The notes: a model not told the origin generated them from the letters alone. DNA of 64,000 nt from Falsihalocynthiibacter arcticus (GCF_000812665.2 NZ_CP014327.1:4245501-4309500); one strand, 5' to 3'; shown: positions 28,236-38,616, counted from the first letter of the stretch. Translations and numbers: made by a program.

Positions 28236-28283
28236 ACGAAGTAGTCTACCGCAGCCGCCCCTACCCCTTTAGAGTACCCGCGC

Positions 28284-28973
28284 ATGCTCAGCTTCAAGCC
28301 CATCAAAACAAAACCCTTTGCCGTTGCGGTTTTCGCCGCTTTGGCACTCGTCGCAGTCTTACTTTGGTTTTTTGGGGTGCCTGCTTTGCCTGACGCAGAG
28401 GAAATGACCGCATGGATCAAAAATCTGGGAGTTCTAGGCCCACTCGCCATCATTGGGCTGATGACCCTCGCGGTTGTCGCCAGCCCAATCCCCAGCGCCC
28501 CAATCGCCGTTGCCGCAGGGGCCGCTTACGGCAAGATGGCGGGTATGATCTATGTGGCAATTGGTGCGGAAACGGGGGCAGTTCTCGCGTTTCTCATTGC
28601 GCGTCATCTTGGCCAAGACGCTGTTGAGCGATTCCTTGGCAAAAAGGCTGGAAAAGGCCTTTTGGGTTCGCAGAACGCACTGACGTTTGCGGTATTCTTC
28701 AGCCGACTACTCCCCTTCGTCTCCTTTGATGTAATGAGCTATGCCGCCGGTCTCAGCCGCTTACATCTCTGGCGTTTCCTGCTCGCAACCTTCGCCGGTA
28801 TTCTGCCTGCAAGCTTTGCCTTGGCCTTTATCGGAGCCGAGGCCGTGGAGGGCAATTCAAAGTGGATCATGAGCGTGATTTTGGGACTAGGTCTACTGAC
28901 AGGCGTGCCACTTTTACTTGCGTTTCTCCGACGCAGAACGGCCCTTGAAGACAGTGAAGGCACCGATGAATAG
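28284..28973 (+). CDS. TVP38/TMEM64 (VTT domain) membrane protein
   Basis: 229 residues and about six hydrophobic helices. The VTT core is visible: ASPIPSAPIAVAAGAAYG, then FSRLLPFVSFDVMSYAAGLS and FAGILPASFALAFIG. Members of this DedA-related family are proposed lipid scramblases or transporters. The role in metal resistance is not established, though such genes are often adjacent to multicopper oxidase genes. It ends the plus-strand operon, and IS3 debris begins right after its stop. Confidence 0.85.
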   Translation: MLSFKPIKTKPFAVAVFAALALVAVLLWFFGVPALPDAEEMTAWIKNLGVLGPLAIIGLMTLAVVASPIPSAPIAVAAGAAYGKMAGMIYVAIGAETGAVLAFLIARHLGQDAVERFLGKKAGKGLLGSQNALTFAVFFSRLLPFVSFDVMSYAAGLSRLHLWRFLLATFAGILPASFALAFIGAEAVEGNSKWIMSVILGLGLLTGVPLLLAFLRRRTALEDSEGTDE

Positions 28974-28974
28974 T

Positions 28975-29100
28975 TCACTATATTTATTGCAAAAACGCAA
29001 GATCTCGATATCAGAAGCTTCCGTTTATCGCGTACTAAAAGCACGTGACCTAATAACGAGCCCAGCCTTCATTGTGATCAAGGCCGCAAGCGAGTTCTAA
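28975..29100 (+). pseudogene. IS3-family transposase OrfB fragment
   Basis: A short plus-strand stretch reading ISEASVYRVLKARDLITSP and ending VIKAASEF matches the N-terminal helix-turn-helix part of IS3-type OrfB proteins, and then stops at 29100. Upstream and downstream OrfB sequence is missing. It lies before, not after, the OrfA piece at 29308, so the two are remains of different insertions or of a rearranged one. Confidence 0.7.
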
Positions 29101-29307
29101 GATAAGACCACTGCGATCAATCTACTCCCCCTCTGTCTGACGTCAGCACCTGCTGGACAGATTTGAGTATTTGAATAATGGAGGATTTCTGGTTCATCTT
29201 ATCGATTAGGAGATCGAGATGATGAAGAAGCCCAAGACATCGAATGGACCTGTCACGGTTTGATGCCGCTCCTTTGATAGCATTTACTGCAACAAAGGAG
29301 ACTGAGC

Positions 29308-29562
29308 ATGGGACTGAAACGAACAGACGAATTTAGGGAAGATGCGGTGCGGATCGCACTGACCAGTGGGCTTACCCGAAAGCAAGTGGCTGATGATCTT
29401 GGTGTCGGTATGTCGACGCTGAACAAATGGATCACAGCGTACCGAGACACGTATGTGGTGTCGAAGGAGGATTTGGGACTGGCTCAGGAGAATGACCGGC
29501 TTCGACGTGAGAACCGTATTCTCAAGGAGGAAAGGGACATCCTAAAAAAGGCCACGGTGTTC
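29308..29562 (+). pseudogene. IS3-family transposase OrfA, 3'-truncated
   Basis: Starts MGLKRTDEFREDAVRIAL and continues through the helix-turn-helix and leucine zipper (RRENRILKEERDILKKATVF) at residue 85. There the family sequence stops. The frame then runs into unrelated DNA to 29790, overlapping the end of the gene at 29716. A further fragment at 29565-29700 (ELLDPLFETFGNVIIRSAY) belongs to some other lost gene that I do not recognise. OrfB is missing, so the element is dead. Confidence 0.75.
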
Positions 29563-29715
29563 CCGAAACTTGCGATTGCAGCGGGTGAAAGGCTCTGTCA
29601 AGAATTGCTCGATCCACTTTTCGAGACGTTCGGCAACGTGATTATTAGATCAGCCTACCCGCACTTCATGAACACTCACAGATCCTACGAAATAAGAGAT
29701 TTCAAAAGGGAGGTT

Positions 29716-30735
29716 TTAGATGAAAGTGAAATAGAGGCGCTCAAAAACCCAGAACGTCGAAATGATTCCAATCGAATAACAAGAGAATAAAAGTGCGCGA
29801 CGTGGGATCGTAACCAATTGTTTGACCAATGCGATAGCCCCAAGGACCACGGCGACGAATGCCAACTGACCTAATTCAACGCCGACATTGAAGGACAGCA
29901 GCGCCAGCGGAATATCTCCCTTTGGCAAACCAAGTTCGGCCAATGCTCCCGCGAAGCCAAAACCGTGCAGCAAGCCGAATACAAAAGCCACCAGCCAAGG
30001 GCGCGCAATCGTAATACTGGTTTCTCCGCGCGTAAACCGGACGGCCTCGATTGCGACGAGGACGATGCTTGCGGCAATCATGATCTCAACGGGTCCAGAC
30101 GGCAGATGCACAAGCCCCAAAGTAGCCAACGCAAGCGTGATGGAATGGGCAACCGTAAAGGATGTGATGGTCTTAACCACCATCTTCCAGTTCCGCAGGA
30201 TCAACAGCAATGATGCCACGAACAACAGATGGTCAAAGCCCAGCAGGATGTGTTCAATCCCCTGTTTTATATAAGTTACCGCAATCGCCCAAGAGCTTAG
30301 GTTCGGGTCCAATTCGACCCATGGGTTCGACGGCCGCACGAGTGTGGTTGCGTAGCCGCCTTTCCCGTCACTGATCCGAACCAGTACATCAGTGATTGTC
30401 GCCTCAAGCCCGATAAAGCCGATACGTTTCCCCGCCAGCCCTCCTGGAACCTCGATGGCGCGGCGCTCAACTGTGGTTCCGGGCATATGTTGCTGTGTGG
30501 GTTCTGATAAGGCTATGGCATTCTCGGGAAGGTCTAACACAACCGGCAGCGGCACGCCGGACAAGACCGGCGTCCGCCAAAGGAGCGTATAAAGGTCGGG
30601 TCCGAGGGGTTCGATCTGTAGGTAAGCTGGGCGAACATCGTGGGCCCTCGCTGTCCCCGTCCAGCTCAGAATAACGGCTAAGAACAGGAGGAAAATGAGT
30701 GCGATCTGGCGTCCAAATGAGGCGCGACCTATCAT
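29716..30735 (-). CDS. HupE/UreJ_2-type membrane protein
   Basis: 339 residues. Signal peptide ending TARAHDVRPAYLQ, then a periplasmic beta domain of about 130 residues (LWRTPVLSGVPLP). The membrane part follows: about six helices with GIEHILLGFDHLLFV, the His/Asp-containing signature of HupE/UreJ, and FGLLHGFGFAGALAELG. Related proteins are metal (Ni/Co) permeases, but this longer two-part type has no established substrate. The ATG overlaps the stop of the parvulin gene (ATGA). Last gene of the DUF3604 operon. Confidence 0.83.
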   Translation of the reverse strand: MIGRASFGRQIALIFLLFLAVILSWTGTARAHDVRPAYLQIEPLGPDLYTLLWRTPVLSGVPLPVVLDLPENAIALSEPTQQHMPGTTVERRAIEVPGGLAGKRIGFIGLEATITDVLVRISDGKGGYATTLVRPSNPWVELDPNLSSWAIAVTYIKQGIEHILLGFDHLLFVASLLLILRNWKMVVKTITSFTVAHSITLALATLGLVHLPSGPVEIMIAASIVLVAIEAVRFTRGETSITIARPWLVAFVFGLLHGFGFAGALAELGLPKGDIPLALLSFNVGVELGQLAFVAVVLGAIALVKQLVTIPRRALLFSCYSIGIISTFWVFERLYFTFI

Positions 30736-31667
30736 TGTCCGAAGGCCCCGTTATCACCACCCTGTGCGGGTGAGTATGAGACGCTTTCTGGATCCGCCAT
30801 TACGATTTCATAGCGTGACAACATCTCGTCATAGGCCCGATCACGGATTTCAAGATAGCGATCTTGGAGCCAAGCTGCGCGCACGTCGTCCTCTACAGTT
30901 TCAAAGGGGGCTGTGTTGCCTTGCTCTAAAGTATCGACCCAAACGAGGTGCCAACCATACCCAGAACGGATCGGCCCCTGCCAACTTCCAGATGGCAGCG
31001 CGAAGACCTCCTGCGCAAAGCTGGGGCCGAATTCACGGGCAATATCGTCAGGCGCGCGTCCACCGTAATAGTCGTGGAACATAAAGCGGTCAGCGGCACC
31101 TTTGAGATCAGGATCGTAGGGGTTAGTGTTCGCCAAGTCTGGAAGCAAACCTTCTGCTGCGGTTTTTGCCCCCTCAAGCCCACGCTCGTCTTGCGAGAAA
31201 TACAAATGACTAAAACTCACGCGCGGCGGCAATGCAAACAAGTCTGCGTTGTCTGCATACCACTCCTTCAATTCATCGGCGGTTGGCTCAGTCAGGGCTG
31301 CGAGGTCGGTCAGAAGGAAATCCATTTTCTGGGCCAAACGCCGCGAGATGATCTCGTCGTTTTGGTCGAGGCCAAGCGCAATGGCTTCCCGCGCAAGGAC
31401 ACGCTGGAGGGCTTCTTGGTGCGCTAATTCACGCATCTGATCGGGAGAAGGAAGATCGCGCCCTTGCGACATCATAACCACACCAATTTGGCGCAAGTCC
31501 CCCTCTGTAATCTCGATCACCATGTCATCAGTTCGCGACAAAACCTCGTCTTCTTTGAACGCGTACCAAGCTGCAAACACAACCAGTCCACCAAGGGCGA
31601 AATGAACGAACGGGTCGCGAAGGAGTTTTGCGAACGTGCCTTGATCGGGGTGATTATTACTGGTCAT
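30732..31667 (-). CDS. membrane-anchored parvulin peptidyl-prolyl isomerase (PpiC/SurA-like)
   Basis: 311 residues. A short cytoplasmic segment and one anchor helix (FALGGLVVFAAWYAF) are followed by a SurA-N-like helical region (about 50-130). A PpiC rotamase domain follows, with RVSFSHLYFS and the typical ending PIRSGYGWHLVWVD. It should help fold secreted proteins. Its start overlaps the preceding gene by eleven bases, and its stop overlaps the next, so it probably serves the exported proteins of this operon specifically. Confidence 0.85.
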   Translation of the reverse strand: MTSNNHPDQGTFAKLLRDPFVHFALGGLVVFAAWYAFKEDEVLSRTDDMVIEITEGDLRQIGVVMMSQGRDLPSPDQMRELAHQEALQRVLAREAIALGLDQNDEIISRRLAQKMDFLLTDLAALTEPTADELKEWYADNADLFALPPRVSFSHLYFSQDERGLEGAKTAAEGLLPDLANTNPYDPDLKGAADRFMFHDYYGGRAPDDIAREFGPSFAQEVFALPSGSWQGPIRSGYGWHLVWVDTLEQGNTAPFETVEDDVRAAWLQDRYLEIRDRAYDEMLSRYEIVMADPESVSYSPAQGGDNGAFGQ

Positions 31668-32730
31668 TGGGTTCTTTCAATTCTTTATCGGTAACCGCAT
31701 CTTGGCTCATTTGGACATAGCGGGTTATTGCATATTCGCTCGCAGGATCAAGAAGTGCGCCGTTTTCCAGCAACACAGCATAGTCCCCAGACAAGCTCCA
31801 GTCGCGCCATTCCATAAGTTCTGCCGCCACAAAACCAGACATGTGGGGTCGCGCGTTAATGAACGCGCGATAGGCTTCAATGACCTCCGAACGTGGGACG
31901 GTCAGGTCCGTGTCGCCATGGACAGCAAGCGCAAGAAGCCCAGCTTCGATATCGGCAGGGCTCCGATCACGGGCTAGAAGCATGTTCTGAGTGACCCATT
32001 GCACAAAAGGTGGCCCGAGGATTTCAAGCTTAGCGGCCAGCAAGGCTGCGATATCTGTTGCGTCGCCTGTCGTTATTGCGGCTTCAATCCGCGGATTCAA
32101 AAAATCAACGACAGATGCTTCATCCGTCATGCCTAAAAGCAATATATAAGCCGCACGGCGAGAGGCGACGTCTTCGACATTGATCCGCGCAATCAACTCG
32201 TCTGCTGTAAACATACCGTTCAGGAATGCAAACGCCGCATACGGAGCACGCGCCAGTTCGCCGTGGGCCATTTCCTCGACACTTAAGCGCCCTGCTTCTA
32301 GGTGCGGCGCCACCAGTGTTAGACGTGCCTGCCAGTCGGAGAATGTTTCTAGGGGTGGCTGTGCCGCAAGGGAAGTCAGCCAGTCTGTGTATTCGGGATT
32401 GAACGCCCCAAGGCTGCTCCAATGTTCCCCAAGGCTATCGCGCACCAGCAATTCAACATGGCCCGAAGTGGGGTCGGTTTTGGGTGTTACGTCTTCTGAC
32501 ATTCCCTGTAAATCTAGGGGGCCATTCGCTTTGATTTGAGCGACAATCTGCCATGCTCCTGAAGGATCAATTTGGGCAAGGACCGCCTGATCAGCATTCT
32601 CCAAATGTTGACCATTGGACAGGCTCATCGCGGACAGGCAGATTGCGCAGGCAGTCGCGCTGCTCGCCATGAAAAGAAGAACGACCCCAGCATGCGCTAG
32701 GGTCGCCCAAAACAACTTTATCGTCTTCAT
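31657..32730 (-). CDS. secreted hypothetical protein, DUF3604 operon
   Basis: 357 residues. N-terminal signal ([25 protein letters not shown]) followed by CAICLSAMS, a C-x-x-C that could be lipidated, bind metal or form a disulfide. The rest is largely helical with repeated short Ala/Leu-rich segments (RRAAYILLLGM, ATDIAALLAAKLE), perhaps a repeat solenoid. I do not recognise a family. The start shares its A with the DUF3604 stop (TAATG), so it is translationally coupled to it and likely acts in the same process. Confidence 0.75.
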   Translation of the reverse strand: MKTIKLFWATLAHAGVVLLFMASSATACAICLSAMSLSNGQHLENADQAVLAQIDPSGAWQIVAQIKANGPLDLQGMSEDVTPKTDPTSGHVELLVRDSLGEHWSSLGAFNPEYTDWLTSLAAQPPLETFSDWQARLTLVAPHLEAGRLSVEEMAHGELARAPYAAFAFLNGMFTADELIARINVEDVASRRAAYILLLGMTDEASVVDFLNPRIEAAITTGDATDIAALLAAKLEILGPPFVQWVTQNMLLARDRSPADIEAGLLALAVHGDTDLTVPRSEVIEAYRAFINARPHMSGFVAAELMEWRDWSLSGDYAVLLENGALLDPASEYAITRYVQMSQDAVTDKELKEPNDQ

Positions 32731-35081
32731 TATTTGGCAATCGATTCTGACGGTACAACGGCATCCGTGATCTCAGTGCCTAAGAAGACGGGAGGCTCAA
32801 CGACTTCATAATTTGCATAACCAAACTCGTTGCTGCGAGCGAAATAGTAGCTAGATTTCGCCTTGTCATCCGCGCTCGCAGATTTCGCAGGTTCCATCTT
32901 GTAGACCGCGTAGTTGTAATCGCGGTTGCCAAAATTCGTTACGATCTTTCCGTCTGCAATCGAATAGGCACTGTTCGCTTCCCCTAAATTGGAGTGCGCC
33001 ACGAGATCGCCGAATTCGGAGGGAATATCAATGCGCGGATCGATGTTCATGAACATCAAAAGGCCATCCTCGGTCCAACGTGATTTCATCAAGCCGCCCG
33101 TAACCGAATTTTTCAACCATAGATACTTGCCCGAAACCAACGTTTTTAGTTCCGCATCCGTCAAAGCAACGGCCCCTGCTTTTTCAAGATCATCCGTTGT
33201 CTTGCCAGCGACCGCTTGGCCACGAGCATCCGAACTTGGCGTGTACCAGATCGGTGAGGACCATGCGCGTTCCTGCACGGTTGCGGAAACCATTTCGGGT
33301 GGGGAGACGCCAAGGTCTTTGGCTTGGATCGTGGTCCAACGTGGTGTTGGAACCGCCAAAGCACGGGCGTAATAGAAGGCGTCAAGTGACGCGTCAAATT
33401 CGGGGTCGCTCCATGTGCCAATCAATTCGGTCTTGCCTGTGGTGTCATCATAAGTTGCACTTGCAATGTTCACTGTCGATTCAATCGCGGGCACCTTGCC
33501 CGTCACCACGTCGGGCACGCGGTCATCGGACCAAACCACATCAAAGATTTTCTCAAACGATTGGCCGTTTTGTGACCAGCCTTTGACAATCTGGATACGA
33601 TCAAGGTTAGCCGCTGACGGGTCCTTGATTGCCCAAACCACAAAATGTGGCGTAGTGGTGCCGGAACGAGTTACTTCTGGAGGCGCAGGTAGATCGCCGC
33701 CCATGGGCACGCCTTGCTCATATGCCGCTTTAACCCAATCTTCGCGCTGATCCAGATCAGACGATAGGCTCCAGCCTGAGAACATGCGAATTTTCATCCG
33801 AGGTCCGCTGGTGCCAAAAGTCTCTTTGCGCTGCATCGCTTCAAACAAAGACCCGCGGGTGTTTTCTTCGGCCCAAAGACCTGTCAGGCCAGCAGGGTTT
33901 TCAAACCGCACATCAAGACCAGTAAAGTTATGCCCGCCCATGCGTTCCATTGAAGTTCCGTCAAGCCGCGCATGGCCGCCATAGAAGTTTTCCTGGCGAT
34001 ATGGCACGCCAGTGTTGTGCGAATCCGAACCGCCGACAATGCCCATTTTATAGGGATTGTACCCTTCGGCCTGCTGCATTGCGACACCGTCCTTAAACGC
34101 CTGCCGCACATAGCTTCCGCCCAAAGTCACAAAGGAGTCCTCTGGATTTCCGAGCAAGAAGTTAAGGATTTCAAAGTTGGCAAACTCGTCATTGGGCGAC
34201 AAAAGTGGGTGCGCCTCCGAGTTTCCTTTGATCTGTTTGATCTCGGTGAGGCGTTCATTACGTTCGCGCGCATCAGACCAAGCTTTGTCAATTGGCCACC
34301 CTTTAAAATCGACCTCTGTGGGATACATAATTCCGCCCGACACGTTAGCATTATGAGAGATTGCCAACAGTTCGTTTCCAGCATCACGCTGTTTGTCCAT
34401 CCAAGCCCAGAGATCCTCTGGTGCTTCACTTTCAAGCGCACTGAAAGGTGCCTCAGGAACTTTAGCGCAGTCTTTGAAAAAGACGTTGCGGTGCATATTT
34501 CGGAAATTTGGCGTTGAGGTCCATTCGTAGGAACAGAATGCCGTGAATTTTCCAGGCTCGTTTGCAGCATCAGCAGCCTTGTTATTGTCATCCCAGACAG
34601 TGCCGGAAATCTCGGGCTTCACCAAATCGGCAATTGGCTTCGCTTCGATCATACTTTCGCCGAGCCAAAGATAAATGCGTTGGATGTCCGCGGGATCTTT
34701 AACGATGAGTTTGTCGGCAATAGGTAGCTTGCTAATTGCTGATCCTGGCTGGTTCGCCAAACGGACAACGCCGGCGTATTCCGAGTGGTCCGTGACCCCC
34801 ATCCAGTCCAGCGGTGTGGTGATCTGAATGTCATAGCCAAGCGGATGTTTGATCGGTTCGCCCTTGGCGTACTTATACGCGTCTGCCGGTCCGGTGAGGT
34901 GGTTGCCAAAGATATACGCGTCAAATGACCAACTGGTGTGAACGTGTGTCTCGCCGAAATAGGCTTCTCGTTCAGCTATTTCTTGGGCTACAGCAAAGGG
35001 CGCTAACGCTCCGACGGCTAGGGTTGTTACTGCAATTTTCGATAGCGCGACCTTAAATTTCACTTTGTGTCTTTTGCTCAT
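32730..35081 (-). CDS. secreted DUF3604 protein, PHP-like predicted metallohydrolase (copy 1)
   Basis: 783 residues, signal peptide ending FAVAQ. The DUF3604 core carries metal-ligand-like motifs in PHP order: THVHTSW (H46, H48), TDHSE (D98, H99), NMHRN (H197), ISHN (H243), SEAHP (H291) and GSDSH (D353, H355). It also has the family signature [11 protein letters not shown]. This suggests a periplasmic metal-dependent hydrolase of phosphoester or similar bonds, but no substrate is established to my knowledge. First gene of a tightly overlapping minus-strand operon. It is divergent from the DUF1254 gene and paralogous to the protein at 38617-40566, which lacks about 130 residues. Confidence 0.88.
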   Translation of the reverse strand: MSKRHKVKFKVALSKIAVTTLAVGALAPFAVAQEIAEREAYFGETHVHTSWSFDAYIFGNHLTGPADAYKYAKGEPIKHPLGYDIQITTPLDWMGVTDHSEYAGVVRLANQPGSAISKLPIADKLIVKDPADIQRIYLWLGESMIEAKPIADLVKPEISGTVWDDNNKAADAANEPGKFTAFCSYEWTSTPNFRNMHRNVFFKDCAKVPEAPFSALESEAPEDLWAWMDKQRDAGNELLAISHNANVSGGIMYPTEVDFKGWPIDKAWSDARERNERLTEIKQIKGNSEAHPLLSPNDEFANFEILNFLLGNPEDSFVTLGGSYVRQAFKDGVAMQQAEGYNPYKMGIVGGSDSHNTGVPYRQENFYGGHARLDGTSMERMGGHNFTGLDVRFENPAGLTGLWAEENTRGSLFEAMQRKETFGTSGPRMKIRMFSGWSLSSDLDQREDWVKAAYEQGVPMGGDLPAPPEVTRSGTTTPHFVVWAIKDPSAANLDRIQIVKGWSQNGQSFEKIFDVVWSDDRVPDVVTGKVPAIESTVNIASATYDDTTGKTELIGTWSDPEFDASLDAFYYARALAVPTPRWTTIQAKDLGVSPPEMVSATVQERAWSSPIWYTPSSDARGQAVAGKTTDDLEKAGAVALTDAELKTLVSGKYLWLKNSVTGGLMKSRWTEDGLLMFMNIDPRIDIPSEFGDLVAHSNLGEANSAYSIADGKIVTNFGNRDYNYAVYKMEPAKSASADDKAKSSYYFARSNEFGYANYEVVEPPVFLGTEITDAVVPSESIAK

Positions 35082-35489
35082 CGTAACGGTTTTCCCTTTT
35101 TGCTTGGGCGGTTTAGCCCCTATTAAAAAGCTAATTTAAAAAATGATTTAGCTTGATGAGTAAGGGAGGAAGTTTTTCCAATCAATTACCATTTCGCGCC
35201 ATTGTTTGTGCATACGCATTGTTAGGGGTTCCATCAGGGAGCATGGGCGTCCTAAACCTTGGCGAGTTTCCTTTCAAAATGGAAGTACACTCGAGCCTTT
35301 GTGGAGTATTCCCTAAACGCTCGCTTAACATGCACGAGGAATACTCTGAACGAAAAGCAGGGGCAAAAACAGCAAGATTGGATTCCGTAGTGCGGGCAAT
35401 TATCACTGTGGCTTACCAGCTTCTCCTTATGAAAAAATCCAAAATTACAATTGAACTTTGAAGTCGCAATTCAATGAAGGACGTATGAA
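35082..35489. other. divergent promoter region between DUF3604 and DUF1254 genes
   Basis: About 400 bases without a convincing gene; a 102-codon frame over 35153-35461 has no ribosome site and an unnatural translation. It should contain both divergent promoters. I cannot point to a definite operator. Confidence 0.5.
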
Positions 35490-37103
35490 ATGAAAAAAAC
35501 AGCCATTACAACGGGAGCCGCACTATTGGCGCTCTTGCCCTGCGCGAGTTGGGCCGATGTCAGCCAAGAGACGCTCGACTCTCTGTCTGCTCCGTCCAAA
35601 ATCGAGACGCGAATTGGCCATCTTGACTTCCAAGATGGCGTACCAACAGCCGACACGGCGCAAAAAATCTTTGACACTATGGATTTCACCAGCGCGCTTA
35701 ATGCTTATAATAACAGCTTTCGTGGAGCCTCGGCTCTGGCTATCGCCAAGGGTTTTGAAGGTGCCGGAGTAGCTGACAACGAAGTTGGTATTTTCTCTGA
35801 CTTGATGGATGCGAATTCGCTGTTCCTAACGGCGAATGCCGACACGATATACTACCTTTCTATTCTTGATCTTTCTAAGGGACCAATCGTTGTCGAACAG
35901 CCCACAAATGGCCTTGGTACGATCAACGATATGTGGTTTTCATGGATCATCGATATTGGGCGCCCCGGCCCAGATCGCGGTACAGGCGGAAAATATCTGA
36001 TTGTTGGCCCGGACTATGACGGACCTCTCCCTGAAGGCGGATACTTTGTCGCCCACTCAAAAACCAACAAAGCCCTTTATGCGGCGCGATCTTTCCTCGT
36101 GGACAACGATCCTAAACCTGCGGCCCAAAACATCAAAGATAACCTTAAAATCTACCCCTATGCGGCGGGCGGGTTTGGAACCAGTATAGCTGAAGCGCTT
36201 GAGGGTGAAGTGCGCCTTGGCGCAGTTGCCAAAGCTCCTGAGATGAAGTTCCATGAACTCACGGGTGTTTCGTTCAACACGACTCCTCCCAGCGACTACG
36301 GTTTCTTCGAGATGATCAACGAGAATGTTCAAAACGAACCAGCCACAAGCTATGATGTGGAATTGGCAGGCCAGCTCGCTGACATTGGCATCGTCCATGG
36401 CAAAGAATTCGCGCCCGATGATCGGATGAAGAAAATCCTCAATGATGCCGCGGCCGTAGGTCAGGGCGCTGGACGGTCATTGAATTGGCGTTCTGCCATG
36501 CAACACCCTGAATGGGCTTACTATGAGGGGTCGAACTGGGGGAATATGCTGTTTGAAGGTGGCGCCTTCTTTGAAACACCACCTCCCGCGTTTGAAGACG
36601 GTATGTTCAAGCCCTACCCTGCGACAGGCGCGCGGACATTGGACTCTCGCACGGCGTTCTACTTTGCCTATACCCTCGACAGCCCCGGTATGATCATGCG
36701 TATCCCTGATGTGGGGTCCCAGTATTTGATGGGTTTTCTTGACGCCAAGAACGAACAGTTTGACGGCGCGAAGACCTACAAAGTCACCCTGCCCAAAGAC
36801 GTCCCTGCGCGTGCATTTTGGTCGTTCACCCTATACGACAACCAAACGCGTTCCATGCTACAAACACCACAGAAGTACCCCCGTGCAGGTTCGCAAAGCT
36901 ACCCATCGCCAGCCTCCGTGGCGAGCGAAGATGGATCAACGACGGTCTACTTCTCTCCTGAACAACCCGAGGGCGTTGAACGCGGAAACTGGATTCAAAC
37001 TGACCCTAAAAAAGGCTGGTTCACCATCCTTCGTCTGTACAGCCCCCTGCCAGCGTTCTTCGACAAGTCTTGGCGCCCAAGCGAAATCGAACTGGTTGAA
37101 TAG
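35490..37103 (+). CDS. periplasmic DUF1254/DUF1214 protein
   Basis: 537 residues from ATG at 35490 (GAAGGA upstream), signal peptide ending CASWA. The N-terminal DUF1254 part contains FLTANADTIYYLSILDL and GTINDMWFSWIIDIG. The C-terminal DUF1214 part contains ARAFWSFTLYDNQTRSM, SYPSPASV and GWFTILRLYSPLPAFFDKSW, both typical of the family. The function of this beta-sandwich family is not established. In this window it accompanies DUF3604 and HupE-like proteins, and a broken relative lies after the second DUF3604 gene, so the association is probably functional. Confidence 0.88.
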   Translation: MKKTAITTGAALLALLPCASWADVSQETLDSLSAPSKIETRIGHLDFQDGVPTADTAQKIFDTMDFTSALNAYNNSFRGASALAIAKGFEGAGVADNEVGIFSDLMDANSLFLTANADTIYYLSILDLSKGPIVVEQPTNGLGTINDMWFSWIIDIGRPGPDRGTGGKYLIVGPDYDGPLPEGGYFVAHSKTNKALYAARSFLVDNDPKPAAQNIKDNLKIYPYAAGGFGTSIAEALEGEVRLGAVAKAPEMKFHELTGVSFNTTPPSDYGFFEMINENVQNEPATSYDVELAGQLADIGIVHGKEFAPDDRMKKILNDAAAVGQGAGRSLNWRSAMQHPEWAYYEGSNWGNMLFEGGAFFETPPPAFEDGMFKPYPATGARTLDSRTAFYFAYTLDSPGMIMRIPDVGSQYLMGFLDAKNEQFDGAKTYKVTLPKDVPARAFWSFTLYDNQTRSMLQTPQKYPRAGSQSYPSPASVASEDGSTTVYFSPEQPEGVERGNWIQTDPKKGWFTILRLYSPLPAFFDKSWRPSEIELVE

Positions 37104-37127
37104 GCGCGACTATATTTAAAAACGCGT

Positions 37128-37160
37128 GCTGGCCCCCTTCATCAGCAAGGGTGGGCCAGC
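37128..37160 (+). terminator. stem-loop after the DUF1254 gene
   Basis: GCTGGCCC (37128-37135) pairs with GGGCCAGC (37153-37160), with an inner CCTT/AAGG pairing. It is followed by a weak T-containing stretch. The same hairpin recurs in altered form at 40775-40809. Confidence 0.6.
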
Positions 37161-37337
37161 GCTCTCAATTGCAATAGCCGCTGACCATACCGACCGCATT
37201 GGTTTTAGCCAAACCATAGCGGTCTTCTTACGTGCAACGCTATTTTTGGGCAAATTGTCCGCAAAATGAAAATCCATTTCGACAGCTTCATTCGTGAGAC
37301 TGTTTTTAAAATATTTGTAGAGCCTTAAGGAAAATCC

Positions 37338-37933
37338 ATGACAAACGCCTGGAAAATTTTATTATAGTACTCGCGATTACAACAATCTCCCTTGCGGAGC
37401 CGTCCATGGCGCACACGGGCGAGGGATATGGCGGAGGTTTCATGAGTGGCTTCGCACATCCTGTTCTCGGTTGGGACCACGTTGCCGCAATGGTTGCTGT
37501 CGGGCTCTGGGGAGCATTCCTTGGAACGCCAGCTATTTGGATACTTCCCGTTGTTTTCCCTCTTATTATGGCGCTTGGAGCGGTGGTCGGAATCCTAGGT
37601 ATCCCAATCCCCGCGGTTGAAGTCGGCATCGCCCTATCAGCCGTCGTATTGGGTCTGATGATCGCGTTTGCTGTGAAGCCCCCCATCTGGCTTTCTGCCA
37701 TTCTTGTTGGATCATTTGCCGTGTTCCATGGCTATGCACACGGAACCGAGTTACCAGAATCCGCCAACGCCTTTGCCTTTGCCGTGGGCTTTGCCCTTGC
37801 TACGGGCATGCTCCACCTGATCGGCATCGCTTTTGGCCTGCTCGCCCAATGGCCAGTCGGTCGGGTTGCCGTTCGGAGTGCGGGTGGGTTTATTTCTCTT
37901 GCCGGCGTGGCGTTTCTGACTGGCATGGCCTGA
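37338..37933 (+). CDS. HupE/UreJ family metal permease-like protein, frameshifted
   Basis: ATG at 37338 with AAGG seven bases upstream. The frame stops after nine codons at TAG, but adding one base to the A4 or T4 run at 37353-37360 gives a signal peptide (FIIVLAITTISLAEPSMA). The protein then continues in frame as AHTGEGYGGGFMSGFAHPVLGWDH, the HupE/UreJ signature with His and Asp in helix 1, giving 198 residues. It has about six helices and a mid-protein HGYAHG motif. Known family members import nickel or cobalt. The metal here is unknown. It is followed two bases later by another member-like gene. Confidence 0.78.
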
Positions 37934-37935
37934 TT

Positions 37936-38511
37936 ATGATTGCAAGATGGCTCAGTGGGGTGGCGCTTTCGATAGCGCCATACCCTGCCTACGCGCATAG
38001 CCCAATTCCTGGAATTGAGGGCTTCTACACAGGTCTAATACATCCATTCTCTACACCAGCACAGGCGCTCCTCATGCTAGGCCTTGGCCTATTGGTCGGA
38101 GGCTTCCCTCCCCTGCGGGCGCGCTGGCCACTATGTGTTTTCTTGCCATCCATGATTGTCGGAATGCTGGTCAGCAACATAATCGGGCAATCGGATTTGG
38201 AAATGTTCACAACCACCTTTGCGGCCTGTGCACTCGCAGCGCTTGCTATCGCATTTACGGCTATTGGCGGCATCTGGATGGGGAGCATTTCGCTTGCCGA
38301 TCCGGGGCCATTACGGGACCGGATCATAACAACGTTAGGGGCATTCATCGGAGCGAACTTGGGCCTGCTCTATATCTTCGGTATCTCAGATTTCATCAGA
38401 GGCAAGTACACTTGGCCCAGTGTTCCAATCGCATTTCGGATAGTTTCCGCTTGGGTTGGAGCAATTTCTCTCCTTATGCTCGCGTTGCTCTTCGCTCCAG
38501 AGCAGACTTGA
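37936..38511 (+). CDS. HupE/UreJ-like membrane protein
   Basis: 191 residues from ATG at 37936, only two bases after the preceding stop. Signal peptide-like N-terminus ending YAHSPIPGIEGFYTGLIHP, where the GFYTGLIHP turn resembles the HupE/UreJ first helix. Five further helices follow. It appears to be a diverged sister of the upstream gene, and the two could form a hetero-oligomeric permease. The direct His/Asp pattern is weaker than in the upstream protein, so the transport role is uncertain. Confidence 0.65.
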   Translation: MIARWLSGVALSIAPYPAYAHSPIPGIEGFYTGLIHPFSTPAQALLMLGLGLLVGGFPPLRARWPLCVFLPSMIVGMLVSNIIGQSDLEMFTTTFAACALAALAIAFTAIGGIWMGSISLADPGPLRDRIITTLGAFIGANLGLLYIFGISDFIRGKYTWPSVPIAFRIVSAWVGAISLLMLALLFAPEQT

Positions 38512-38616
38512 AGTGGGCGCATAAAAGGAAATTTATAGTGACCGCTCTCACTATAAGCTGTAAAATATCGCTACAAACTCTAATGCCCAAAGACCTACTT
38601 AAAGGATTTTCCGCTC

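Noticed and set aside
28975-29562. One intact IS3 element
   Set aside because: The OrfB fragment lies before OrfA, both are truncated, and no matching terminal repeats were seen.
35153-35461. 102-codon frame between the DUF3604 and DUF1254 genes
   Set aside because: No ribosome site, unnatural composition, and the region must hold divergent promoters.
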